Positions 49,168-57,494 of a stretch of DNA of 64,000 bases are shown here, one piece after another. The position numbers and the translations under genes were made by a program. The notes under the pieces were generated by a model. That model made no database searches. It was not told where the DNA came from and saw nothing but the letters and a program-made list of their open reading frames with translations. The stretch comes from CAVTGO01 sp963734275 (lineage in GTDB: Bacteria; Actinomycetota; UBA4738; HRBIN12): positions 124,001 through 188,000 of the forward strand of contig CAVTGO010000002.1 of NCBI GenBank assembly GCA_963734275.1, read 5' to 3'. Position 1 is the stretch's first letter. Each line of letters begins with the position of its first letter.

Positions 49168-50565
49168 TCACTCCGGGACGGGCAGGTCCTGCTCGGCCGC
49201 CCACGCGTCGAGCAGCCGGTACGCCTCGTCCTCGTCGATCGGCCCGCGCTCCAGACGGAGCTCCATCAGGTACTCCAGCGCGCGGCCGACCACCGGTCCG
49301 GGTGGGACGCCGAGGCGCTCCATCACCTGGCGGCCGTCGAGCGGCGGGCGCATCGCCTCCAGGTTCTCCTCCTCGGCCAGGCGCGCGATGCGGTCTTCGA
49401 GGTCGTCCTGCAGCGCCTCGAGCTTCTTGGCCTTGAAGCGGTTCTGCGTGGTGCAGTCGGCGCGCGTGAGCTGGTTCAGACGATCGAGCAGCGGGCCGGC
49501 GTCGCGGACGTACCGGCGCACCGCACTGTCGCTCCACTCCGTGTAGCCGTGGAAGCGCAGGTGCATCTCGACGAGCTTCACCACGTCGTCGATCACCGAC
49601 GTCGGGTAGCGGAGCGCCTGCAGGCGCTCGCGCGCCATCCGGGCGCCGACCACCTCGTGATGGTGGAACGAGACGCCCTCGGCGGTGATCTCGCGCGTCC
49701 TCGGCTTGCCGATGTCGTGCAGGAGCGCGGCGAGCCGCAGCGTGATGTCCGGCTCGCATTTCTCGATCACGGCGTACGTGTGGTGCAGCACGTCCTTGTG
49801 CTTCTGCACCGGATCCTGCTCGAGCCGCAGCGCGGGGAGCTCCGGCAGGAACGCCTCGGAGAGGTCCGTGCGCACGACGATGTCGAGCCCCTTCGAGGGC
49901 TCGTCGCCGAGGAGCAGCTTGGACAGCTCGTCGCCGATCCGCTCTGCCGAGACGATCGCAAGACGCCCCCGCATCCGCTCGATCGCCTCCAGGACCCGCG
50001 GCGCGGGCTCCAGTCCGAGCTGCGACGCGAACCGCGCGGCACGCAGCATCCGCAGCGGGTCGTCCGAGAAGGACACCTCGGGCTCGAGCGGCGTGGCCAG
50101 GCGCTTCGCGGCGAGGTCCTTCACTCCGCCGAAGGGATCCACGAACGTGCCTTCGGGCAGGCGCACCGCCATCGCGTTCACGGTGAAGTCCCGGCGCGAC
50201 AGGTCGGTCGTGACGTCCTTGCCGAACGTCACGGTGGGTTTGCGGTGCTCCTCGGCGTAGACCTCCTCGCGGAACGTGGTCACCTCGAGCAGGGCGTCGC
50301 CCTTACGCGCGCCGACCGTCCCGAACCTCACACCCACGAGGTACTGCCGATCGGCCCACCCGCGGAGCACCTTCGTCGTCTCGCGCGGGAGCGCGTCGGT
50401 CGCGAAGTCCAGGTCGCCGTGGTCGCGACCGAGGAGCAGGTCCCGAACGACGCCTCCGACCAGGTACAGCTCGTACCCCGCCAAGCGGAAGCGTTCGCCG
50501 AGCTCGATGGCGAGTGGGGGAACGTCGAGGAGGGCGCCGTCGTCGCGGCGCGACCGATCGGCCAT
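49168..50565 (-). CDS. cca: CCA-adding tRNA nucleotidyltransferase with HD domain
   Basis: 465 residues. The nucleotidyltransferase head has LVGGVVRDLLLGRDHGDLDF (G-G and the two catalytic Asp), RRDFTVNAMAV and SDDPLRMLRAARFASQLGL. A C-terminal HD phosphohydrolase domain follows (LAALLHDIGKPRTR). It adds or repairs the CCA end of tRNAs. The ATG at 50565 has TATCCT eight bases upstream. In actinomycetes cca lies next to NUDIX/DUF6049/murJ, as here after an insertion of three genes. Confidence 0.94.
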   Translation of the reverse strand: MADRSRRDDGALLDVPPLAIELGERFRLAGYELYLVGGVVRDLLLGRDHGDLDFATDALPRETTKVLRGWADRQYLVGVRFGTVGARKGDALLEVTTFREEVYAEEHRKPTVTFGKDVTTDLSRRDFTVNAMAVRLPEGTFVDPFGGVKDLAAKRLATPLEPEVSFSDDPLRMLRAARFASQLGLEPAPRVLEAIERMRGRLAIVSAERIGDELSKLLLGDEPSKGLDIVVRTDLSEAFLPELPALRLEQDPVQKHKDVLHHTYAVIEKCEPDITLRLAALLHDIGKPRTREITAEGVSFHHHEVVGARMARERLQALRYPTSVIDDVVKLVEMHLRFHGYTEWSDSAVRRYVRDAGPLLDRLNQLTRADCTTQNRFKAKKLEALQDDLEDRIARLAEEENLEAMRPPLDGRQVMERLGVPPGPVVGRALEYLMELRLERGPIDEDEAYRLLDAWAAEQDLPVPE

Positions 50566-50573
50566 GACCACCC

Positions 50574-50579
50574 AGGATA
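50574..50579 (-). promoter_or_regulatory. -10 box of cca (leaderless)
   Basis: TATCCT on the minus strand, eight bases before the ATG at 50565. Confidence 0.5.
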
Positions 50580-50604
50580 CCCCCCAGCCATCGGCGGCCT
50601 GCGA

Positions 50605-50610
50605 TAGCGT
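50605..50610 (+). promoter_or_regulatory. -10 box of the HExxH gene (leaderless)
   Basis: TAGCGT, seven bases before the ATG at 50618. Confidence 0.5.
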
Positions 50611-50617
50611 CGCGCCG

Positions 50618-51001
50618 ATGGGACCGCTCCAGCTGCTCGGATTCGTGTGGACGCTGCCGAACACCCTCCTCGGCCTCCTCCTCGGTGCGCTCACGTTCCA
50701 GGCGCCGAGGACCCACGGCGGCGCGATCGTGTTCGACCGCCGGGCTCGGGGGCTGACGGCCGTGCTGCGCAGGATGCATCGCTCAGCGATGACTGTGGGG
50801 TTCGTGATCGTTTCCGCCGTCCCCGTCGAGGGACGCCTGCTCGTCCACGAACAGCTCCACGTGCGGCAGTACATGGTGTGGGGGCCGCTGTTCATCCCCG
50901 CGTACCTGCTGCTCGCGATCCCCTTCGGCTACCGGCGGCACCCGATGGAGCGGGCGGCCCGGCGGGCGGCGGGCGAGGAGCCGGAGGGACAGGGCGGCTA
51001 G
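50618..51001 (+). CDS. Small membrane protein with HExxH metal-binding motif
   Basis: 127 residues. Hydrophobic segments at residues 4-27 and 85-103 flank a middle part with LLVHEQLHVRQYMVWGPLF: HEQLH (residues 77-81) is the zinc-binding HExxH of metallopeptidases, and Glu in HPMERAARR about 30 residues later could be the third ligand. A very small membrane-bound protease is possible, but the family is uncharacterised to my knowledge. Its stop overlaps the convergent pilT gene by four bases. Confidence 0.65.
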   Translation: MGPLQLLGFVWTLPNTLLGLLLGALTFQAPRTHGGAIVFDRRARGLTAVLRRMHRSAMTVGFVIVSAVPVEGRLLVHEQLHVRQYMVWGPLFIPAYLLLAIPFGYRRHPMERAARRAAGEEPEGQGG

Positions 51002-52089
51002 CCGGACAGGCCGATCGTGCCCCGGGCGAGCGTGCCGCGGAGGGCGAGCACGAAGTCGTGCGGGGAGGTCGACGTCCGTCGAGCCTCGTCCTCGGAGACC
51101 AGCCCTTCCTGGACGAGCTTCACGAGCGCCTGGTCGAACGTCTGCATCCCGTAGAACTCGCCCTCGGCGATCACGTCGCGGAGCTCGATCGTGGCCTCGG
51201 GGTCGAGGATCCTGTCGTAGACCCGACCCGTCGCCACGAGCACCTCGATGGCGGGGACACGGCCCTTGCCGTCGGCGCGGACGACGAGACGTTGCGAGAC
51301 GATGCCGCGGAGCGCGCCGGCGAACGACGTCCGCACCTCACGCTGCTGTTGCGGGGGGAACAGGTCGAGCAAGCGGTTGATCGTCTCGGTCGCGTCGATC
51401 GTGTGCAGCGTCGAGATCACCAGGTGTCCCGTCTCCGCCGCCTGGATCGCCGAGAGCGCGGAGCTCGGGTCGCGGATCTCGCCGACGAAGATGACGTCCG
51501 GGTCCTGACGGACCACGTGGCGGAGTGCGGCCTCGTACGAGTCGGTGTCCAGGCCGACCTCGCGCTGTTGGATGATCGCGCGATCGTCGTCGTGCACGAC
51601 CTCGATCGGGTCCTCGATCGTCACGATGTGCGTTCGCCGGTTCCGGTTGATGTGACCGATCATCGCCGCGATCGTCGTCGTCTTGCCGGTCCCGGTCGGC
51701 CCGGTAACGAGGACGAGTCCGCGGGACGCCTCGGTCAGCTCGGCGATCACCGGCGGCAGGAGCAGCTCCTCGATCGTCGGGACGTCGGAGCGCACCCGGC
51801 GGATCGCCAGGCCGACCATGCCGCGCTGGCGGAACACGTTCACGCGGAAACGCCCGACACCCGCCAACGTGTGACCGAAGTCGGCCTCGTTCGAGCGTTC
51901 GAACTCGCGGCGCTTGTGCTCGGGCATGAGGGCGATCGCCGCACCGACCGTGTCGTTGTTGGACAGGGCGGCGAACGGGGCGGGCTGAAGCTCGCCGTCG
52001 ACCCGCACGAAGGGCACGTTGCCGCCTTTCAGGTGCAGGTCGCTCGCGCCCACCTCGACGGTGTAGCGGAGCAGCTCGGTGACATCCAC
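50998..52089 (-). CDS. pilT: PilT-type ATPase (twitching motility / secretion)
   Basis: 363 residues. The N-terminal PAS-like half begins VGASDLHLKGG; Walker A is VTGPTGTGKTTTIAAMIGHI, the Asp box IVTIEDPIEVVH, Walker B QDPDVIFVGEIRD and the His box GHLVISTLHTIDATETINRL. PilT hexamers power pilus retraction. No pilin or pilB/pilC is adjacent, so its machinery is encoded elsewhere. It could also serve a Tad/type II-like system. Confidence 0.92.
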   Translation of the reverse strand: MDVTELLRYTVEVGASDLHLKGGNVPFVRVDGELQPAPFAALSNNDTVGAAIALMPEHKRREFERSNEADFGHTLAGVGRFRVNVFRQRGMVGLAIRRVRSDVPTIEELLLPPVIAELTEASRGLVLVTGPTGTGKTTTIAAMIGHINRNRRTHIVTIEDPIEVVHDDDRAIIQQREVGLDTDSYEAALRHVVRQDPDVIFVGEIRDPSSALSAIQAAETGHLVISTLHTIDATETINRLLDLFPPQQQREVRTSFAGALRGIVSQRLVVRADGKGRVPAIEVLVATGRVYDRILDPEATIELRDVIAEGEFYGMQTFDQALVKLVQEGLVSEDEARRTSTSPHDFVLALRGTLARGTIGLSG

Positions 52090-52123
52090 GCCCTCGTTCC
52101 TCTCCCGACCGTGCTCGAGGGCT

Positions 52124-52825
52124 CTACGGCTCGAGCTCGTGCCCGGGTGCCAGCCCCGGTTCCGGCTGGCGCTCGTGCTCGAGCTCCTCGGAGATCTCCT
52201 CGAGCTCCTCCCTCACTTGTCGGCGCGCGGCGAGGATCTTTGAGCCCCCGACGAGAAGAAGTAGGACGACCAGGAGGGCCAGCCCGATCGGGGTCAGGTA
52301 CCGCTCCCAGCGCTCGTAGCTGGCCCCCAGGGCGTAACCGAGGACCGAGTGCCCGGTCCCCCAGATCACGGCCCCGAGCACGTCGTAGGCGAGGAACCGG
52401 CGCCAATCCATCCCGGCGACCCCGGCCACGATGAACCCCACGCTGCGGACCACCGGGATGAATCGGCCCAGGAACACGGTCTTGCCGCCGTGCTCCCGGT
52501 AGTAGCGCTCGGCGGCCTCGAGGCGCGCCTGCGTGACGAAGACCTTCCGACCGTGCCGCTCGAGGAACCCGCGGCCGAACCGCCGTCCGATCCAGTAGCC
52601 GAGGTTGTCGCCGAGGATCGCGCCGGACACGGCCACCATGACCACGCCCGGCAGCCAGAGGTCGCCGAGCGCCGCGTAGACTCCGCCGATGATCACCAGG
52701 GTCTCCCCCGGCACGATCACCCCGGCGCCCACCGAGTTCTCGAGGAATGTCGCCGTGCCGACCACGACGTATCCCCAGGGAGCCTCGAGGTACGGGCGGA
52801 GGAGGTCGATGATCCGGTCGAGCAC
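52124..52825 (-). CDS. DedA-family membrane protein
   Basis: 233 residues, about five to six membrane segments. GVIVPGETLVIIGGVYAALG, GAILGDNLGYWIGRRFGRGF and KTVFLGRFIPVVRSVGFIVA are the DedA/SNARE-associated signature, with the essential acidic and Arg residues. These proteins move lipid carriers such as undecaprenyl phosphate or phosphatidylethanolamine across the membrane. The GTG at 52825 has TATACT eight bases upstream. The C-terminal 25 residues are highly charged. Confidence 0.9.
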   Translation of the reverse strand: MLDRIIDLLRPYLEAPWGYVVVGTATFLENSVGAGVIVPGETLVIIGGVYAALGDLWLPGVVMVAVSGAILGDNLGYWIGRRFGRGFLERHGRKVFVTQARLEAAERYYREHGGKTVFLGRFIPVVRSVGFIVAGVAGMDWRRFLAYDVLGAVIWGTGHSVLGYALGASYERWERYLTPIGLALLVVLLLLVGGSKILAARRQVREELEEISEELEHERQPEPGLAPGHELEP

Positions 52826-52833
52826 GACGGCCA

Positions 52834-52839
52834 AGTATA
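52834..52839 (-). promoter_or_regulatory. -10 box of the dedA gene (leaderless)
   Basis: TATACT on the minus strand, eight bases before the GTG at 52825; the best match to the -10 consensus in the window. Confidence 0.55.
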
Positions 52840-52903
52840 GGGACGGCCCTCGGCGCTCCCGGGAACCGCCTGCGTCGCGCGGACTCCCGCCCGCCGTGCC
52901 CTG

Positions 52904-53329
52904 ATGCAAACACGCAAGGAGACGTCGGCCGGCGGCGTGGTGTACCGGCGCGGGGACGACCGCGTCGAGATCGCCCTGGCCGCCCGACGCACCCGCCGAG
53001 GCGATCTGGCCTGGGGCCTGCCGAAGGGCGCGATCGAGCCCGGCGAGTCCGAGGCCGAGGCTGCGGTCCGCGAGGTCCGCGAGGAGACCGGTCTCGAGGC
53101 CGAGGTGGAGGACGACCTCGGCGAGATCCGCTACTTCTACGTGTGGGAGGGCGTCCGCGTCCGCAAGCGCGTGCACTTCTTCCTGATGCGCGCGACCGGC
53201 GGCGACATCCAGGACCACGACGAGGAGATGGAGGAGGTCCGCTGGTTCTCGGTGCGGACCGCCCTCCGCAAGGCCGCGTACCGCGGCGAGCGCGAGGTGC
53301 TCGAGCGCGCGGCCGAGCGTCTGCGGTGA
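52904..53329 (+). CDS. NUDIX hydrolase
   Basis: 141 residues. NUDIX box: GAIEPGESEAEAAVREVREE, full match to GX5EX7REUXEEXGU with TGLEAEV following. The opening ETSAGGVVYRRGDDRVEIAL matches the actinobacterial NUDIX protein next to cca/murJ. It cleaves a nucleoside diphosphate-type bond in an unknown substrate, perhaps a damaged nucleotide or dinucleoside polyphosphate. No clear ribosome binding site before the ATG. Confidence 0.92.
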   Translation: MQTRKETSAGGVVYRRGDDRVEIALAARRTRRGDLAWGLPKGAIEPGESEAEAAVREVREETGLEAEVEDDLGEIRYFYVWEGVRVRKRVHFFLMRATGGDIQDHDEEMEEVRWFSVRTALRKAAYRGEREVLERAAERLR

Positions 53330-53386
53330 CCGAGGTTCAGGTCGTACGCCGCCGAGGGGTTCGCGGCCCGGGCGCGGGGCGAGGGG

Positions 53387-53392
53387 TAGGAT
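53387..53392 (+). promoter_or_regulatory. Possible -10 box of the envelope operon
   Basis: TAGGAT, 13 bases before the ATG at 53406. It overlaps the alternative ATG at 53391, which argues for the later start. Confidence 0.35.
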
Positions 53393-53405
53393 GACACGGC
53401 CGACC

Positions 53406-55421
53406 ATGCGACGGCTCGCTTCGTCCGTCCTCGCGCTCGCCTGCCTCCTCGCGCTCCTCGCCCCCTCCGCATCTGCGCAGGAACCCCTCGAGGTGGCGAG
53501 GCTCACGCTCCTATCGCAGACCCCGTGGAACTCGAGCGCCCAGCGCCAGCTCGACCTGCGGTTCCGCGCGACGAACCCGAGCGGCGAGCCCATCTCGGAC
53601 CTCTCGATCGGGGTCACGCTCTACGGCCGCGTGATCACGAGGACCGCCTACCAGCAGTCGCTCGTGACGGATCCGGCGCTCGTGATCGACGCGGAGACGC
53701 TCGCCCGTGAGGGGCCGGTACCTGCGGGGGGGACACGAGACTTCGAGGTCTCCTTCACGCTCGACTCGCTCGGCATCGACCCGTCGCAGTCGGGCGTGTA
53801 CCCGCTGAAGGTGGACCTCCGCAGCGGGGTGACGTCGATCGCCGCGATCCGCGCACCCGTGATCTTCCTCGTGACCGAACCCGCGCAGCCGCTCGCTCTG
53901 TCGTGGACGTTCGTGCTGGACCATCCGATCGCGTTCGGCCCCGACGGCGTGTTCACGAACACGTCGCTCGAGACCTCGCTGGCGGGCGGTGGCCGGCTCG
54001 CGGGGACGGTCCGGGCCCTGCTCGAGCTCGCCGGGCGGCCGGCGATCGACGTGGACGTCGCCGTATCGCCGATGCTCCTGACCCAGCTCGGCAGGATGCG
54101 GGACGGGTACGAGATCGTCGACGCCGGACAGCCGCGACAGATCCCGCCCGAGGAGGACGGGGCGGCGCTCGCGGCGGGTGTCCTCGCCGACCTGCGGACG
54201 ATCGCGGCGGCGCCCAACGTCCGCGTCACGGCGCTGCCCTTCTCGACGCCCGAGCTCCCGGCGCTGCTCGCGGGGGGGCTCGCGCGCGACGTGACCACCC
54301 AGCTCGAACGCGGACGCGAGGTGGTCGGGGGGTTCCTCCAGACGACGGTGGTCTCCGGGATCCTCCGTCCTCCGGGCGCAGCGCTGGATGAGGACACCCT
54401 GCGCGAGCTCGCCTCGGCCGGGATCGTCACGCTGGTCGTCGGCCCTACCACGGTGGTGGTCCCGCCGCAGCCCCTCGGTTTCGCCGGACCGCCTACGGCC
54501 GCGCTCGGAGAGATCGGGGAGCTCACGGGCGTGGTCCCCGAGCCGGGCATCGACGCCCTGCTCTCGAACACCGCCGCGGTGGCCGACCCGGTCCTCTCCG
54601 CGCAGGCGGCCCTCGGCGAGCTGGCCACGATCTGGCAGGAGCGACCGGGCGAGGTCCGAGGCGTCTCCGTCGTGGTCTCCGAGGACGCGGAGCTGCCCGG
54701 CGGGTTCTTCGTCCCGTTCACGCGCGGCGTCGCCGGCGCCCCCTGGCTCGAGCCCGTCTCGGTCGCCGAGCTCGTAGCCGCCTTCCCCCCCGCCGACCCG
54801 ACCACGATCGCCGCGCCGGCCACCGGCCGGTTCGGCCCGACCTACATCGCGGAGTTGAAGCAGGCGCGACGGCGGGTGGACACGCTCCGATCGATGCTCC
54901 CCGAGGAGAGCGAGGAGCCCGAGCGCCTTGAGAGGACGCTGCTGCTGGCCGAGTCCCGCCAGTTCCTCGCGCAGCCCGGGTCCGGTCTCGCCTTCATCAC
55001 GTCGGTGCGCGACTCGGCGGAGGGAGCCTTCGACGCCGTCGAACTGGAGACCGCCGAGATGGTGACCCTCACGTCGGACTCGGGCAGCGGGCTCCCGGTC
55101 ACCGTGACGAACCGCTACCAGGAGCCCCTGCGCTTCTCGGTCCGGCTGGTCTCGCAGTTCCTCGAAGACGAGCCGACCCTGGACGTCGAGCTCGATGCCG
55201 GCGCGACCGAGACCTTGACGTTCCAGGTCGACCTGGCGCGCACCGGGCGCTTCACCGTGCAGGTCCAGGTCGTCTCCCCGAGCGGGCGTACGATCGACCA
55301 GCACGAGCTTACGGTGCGCTCCACCGTGTACAACCGGATCGCGCTCTTCATCACGATCGCGGCGGCCTTCGTGCTGCTCGTGCTCTGGGCGAGGAGGTTC
55401 GTGCCACGTCGGACCTCGTGA
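53406..55421 (+). CDS. DUF6049-family secreted membrane-anchored protein
   Basis: 671 residues. Signal peptide (LASSVLALACLLALLAPSASAQE), a long extracellular part with beta domains (LDLRFRATNPSGEPISDLSI), and one C-terminal membrane helix (IALFITIAAAFVLLVLWARR). This is the conserved actinobacterial neighbour of murJ (mycobacterial Rv3909 position); its role in the envelope is unknown. The stop overlaps the murJ start by four bases (GTGA). ATG 53406 is chosen over 53391 because the signal peptide begins there. Confidence 0.85.
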   Translation: MRRLASSVLALACLLALLAPSASAQEPLEVARLTLLSQTPWNSSAQRQLDLRFRATNPSGEPISDLSIGVTLYGRVITRTAYQQSLVTDPALVIDAETLAREGPVPAGGTRDFEVSFTLDSLGIDPSQSGVYPLKVDLRSGVTSIAAIRAPVIFLVTEPAQPLALSWTFVLDHPIAFGPDGVFTNTSLETSLAGGGRLAGTVRALLELAGRPAIDVDVAVSPMLLTQLGRMRDGYEIVDAGQPRQIPPEEDGAALAAGVLADLRTIAAAPNVRVTALPFSTPELPALLAGGLARDVTTQLERGREVVGGFLQTTVVSGILRPPGAALDEDTLRELASAGIVTLVVGPTTVVVPPQPLGFAGPPTAALGEIGELTGVVPEPGIDALLSNTAAVADPVLSAQAALGELATIWQERPGEVRGVSVVVSEDAELPGGFFVPFTRGVAGAPWLEPVSVAELVAAFPPADPTTIAAPATGRFGPTYIAELKQARRRVDTLRSMLPEESEEPERLERTLLLAESRQFLAQPGSGLAFITSVRDSAEGAFDAVELETAEMVTLTSDSGSGLPVTVTNRYQEPLRFSVRLVSQFLEDEPTLDVELDAGATETLTFQVDLARTGRFTVQVQVVSPSGRTIDQHELTVRSTVYNRIALFITIAAAFVLLVLWARRFVPRRTS

Positions 55422-57073
55422 CCCCCGAGACGCCGGGAGCCCCGGAGGTGCCGGGTGGTCCCACGGATACCACGTCGTCGTTCGTGCGGAGTACCGCCGT
55501 GATGTCCGTGGGCACGGCCCTTTCGCGGATCACCGGCTTCCTGCGGTTGGCAGCGATGGCGTTCGCACTCGGCATCACCGAGTCGCGGCTGGCCGACGCC
55601 TACAACATCGCGAACATCACGCCGAACATCATCTACGAGCTCGCGCTCGGCGGGATCTTGACCTCGGTGATCGTCCCCGTGTTCGTGCAGTGGCTGCGGA
55701 CCCGTGGGCGCGAGGAGGCGTGGGACGTCGCGCGACGCCTGTTCGCGTTCGCGTTCGTGGTGCTCTCGGTCGTCGCGGTGCTCGGCATCCTCCTCGCTCC
55801 GTGGATCGTGCGCCTCTACACGTCGGGATGGCCGGACGCCGATCGGGCGGCCGTCGGCGACCTCGCGACCTTCTTCCTGCGGTGGTTCATGCCGCAGATC
55901 GTCTTCTACGGCATCGGCGCGATCGCGATCGGGCTGCTCAACGCGCACCGGCGATTCGCCGTGCCGATGTTCGCGCCGATCCTGAACAACCTCATCGTGA
56001 TCGCGACGTTCGTCGCCTTCGCGGCGATGCCGGGACCGCGTGACGGCGAGTTGATCACGGGAGCGCAGCGACTGGTCCTCGCGATCGGGACGACGGCGGG
56101 TGTCATCGGGATGACCCTCGCGCTGCTGCCCGCCCTGCGCGCGACGGGCTTCAGGCTCGCATGGCCGCGTGGGTGGCGGCACGAGGCGATCCGCCAGGTC
56201 GCTCACCTCGCGAAGTGGGTCGTCGCCTACGTGGGCGCCAACCAGCTCGGTTACCTCGTCGTGATCCTGCTCGCCGGACGGATCGAGGGCGGCTACACGG
56301 CGTACGCGGCCGCGTTCATCCTGTTCCAGCTCCCGCATGCGATCTTCGCGGTCTCGATCTTCACCGCGCTCCTGCCGGCGATATCGGAACGGTGGACCGC
56401 CGGCGACGTCGACGGCTTCCGCGCGTACCTCGGCCAGGGGATGCGCGCGACGGCGGTCGTCATCGTCCCGGCCGCCCTCGGCTACCTCGTGCTCTCGCGA
56501 CCGGTGGTGCGCCTGCTGCTCGAGCACGGCGTCGTGACGCCGCGCAGCGGGCGCCTCGTCGCCGACATCCTCGTCGCGTTCGCCGTCGGGCTCTTCCCCT
56601 TCTCGGCGTTCCAGCTCCTCCTCCGGGCGTTCTACGCGATGCAAGACACGCGTACGCCCGCGCTCGTGAACGTCGCCTCGCTCGTCGTCAACGTGATAGC
56701 GAACGTCGTGCTCTTCTTCGCCTTCGACCTCGGTGTCCAGGGGCTCGCTCTGGGGCACGCCGCGTCATACGCGGTCGGCTCGGCCCTGCTGCTTGTGCTG
56801 ATCCGCCGCCGGCTCGGCGGCCTCGACGGTCGGAGCATGCTGCCGGTGCTCGGTCGCGTGGTCGTCGCGGCGGCCGCGACCGCCTGCGCGGCGTGGCTCG
56901 TCGCGACCGGGCTCGCCGAGTGGGTCGGGACCGCGACCCTCGGCGAGCAGGCGCTGCAGGTCCTTGCCGCCGTCGGTGCCGGCCTGGTGGTGTTCCTCGT
57001 GGCCGCGACCCTCCTCCGGATCGAGGACGTCACGAACGTCCGGCGGCAGCTCGCGGGGAGGTGGCGGCGGTGA
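55418..57073 (+). CDS. murJ: Lipid II flippase MurJ
   Basis: 551 residues, about 14 membrane helices. GTALSRITGFLRLAAMAFAL, IANITPNIIYELALGGILTS and ASYAVGSALLLVLI are typical of MurJ/MviN. It flips lipid II to the outer face for cell wall synthesis. Unlike the mycobacterial protein it carries no fused pseudokinase; that part is a separate gene two frames downstream. Starts and stops overlap its neighbours by four bases on both sides, so it is inside one operon. Confidence 0.95.
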   Translation: MTPETPGAPEVPGGPTDTTSSFVRSTAVMSVGTALSRITGFLRLAAMAFALGITESRLADAYNIANITPNIIYELALGGILTSVIVPVFVQWLRTRGREEAWDVARRLFAFAFVVLSVVAVLGILLAPWIVRLYTSGWPDADRAAVGDLATFFLRWFMPQIVFYGIGAIAIGLLNAHRRFAVPMFAPILNNLIVIATFVAFAAMPGPRDGELITGAQRLVLAIGTTAGVIGMTLALLPALRATGFRLAWPRGWRHEAIRQVAHLAKWVVAYVGANQLGYLVVILLAGRIEGGYTAYAAAFILFQLPHAIFAVSIFTALLPAISERWTAGDVDGFRAYLGQGMRATAVVIVPAALGYLVLSRPVVRLLLEHGVVTPRSGRLVADILVAFAVGLFPFSAFQLLLRAFYAMQDTRTPALVNVASLVVNVIANVVLFFAFDLGVQGLALGHAASYAVGSALLLVLIRRRLGGLDGRSMLPVLGRVVVAAAATACAAWLVATGLAEWVGTATLGEQALQVLAAVGAGLVVFLVAATLLRIEDVTNVRRQLAGRWRR

Positions 57074-57447
57074 GGGATGAACGCGGTCTGGTCGGCAAGC
57101 TCCTCGTGATCACGCTGCTCGGCACCGCGCTCGTCGCGATCCTGCTCCTGGACGCCGGGTCGATCGTGCTCGCCCGAGTGCGCACGGCCGACCTCGCCCA
57201 GGACGCCTCGTTCGCGGCGGCCGAGGCCTTCGCCGAGTCCGGGGACCGCGAGGCTGCGGAGTCCGCCGCGCGCGCCGCCATCGAGGACGCCGGAGCGCGG
57301 CTGAAGCGGCTCGACGTCCTGCCGAGCGGCGAGGTGAAGGTCGTGCTGACCGACCGCGCGGGGACCCTGCTCGTCGGTCGGATCTGGTTCCTCGAGGACC
57401 TGGTCCGCGTGACCGTCACCGACACCGGGTCCGCGTCCGGATCCTGA
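57070..57447 (+). CDS. Small protein with one membrane helix (pilus-assembly-like)
   Basis: 125 residues. The N-terminus DERGLVGKLLVITLLGTALV followed by LDAGSIVLARVRTADLAQDA resembles TadE/TadG-type pseudopilin proteins: a short basic leader, one helix, then an extracytoplasmic part. The role is unknown. The GTG overlaps the murJ stop (GTGA), so it is translationally coupled; the next gene has its own -10 box. Confidence 0.65.
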   Translation: MRDERGLVGKLLVITLLGTALVAILLLDAGSIVLARVRTADLAQDASFAAAEAFAESGDREAAESAARAAIEDAGARLKRLDVLPSGEVKVVLTDRAGTLLVGRIWFLEDLVRVTVTDTGSASGS

Positions 57448-57482
57448 CGGGCGCCGCTCCCGGGCGCGCTCGAGACGCGGCT

Positions 57483-57488
57483 TAGACT
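57483..57488 (+). promoter_or_regulatory. -10 box of the pseudokinase/sigma operon (leaderless)
   Basis: TAGACT, six bases before the ATG at 57495. Confidence 0.5.
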
Positions 57489-57494
57489 GCCCGG

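Noticed and set aside
53502..53617. Minus-strand sequence resembling the Trp-rich end of the small protein at 12889
   Set aside because: It is antisense to the DUF6049 gene, with no other similarity; chance resemblance.
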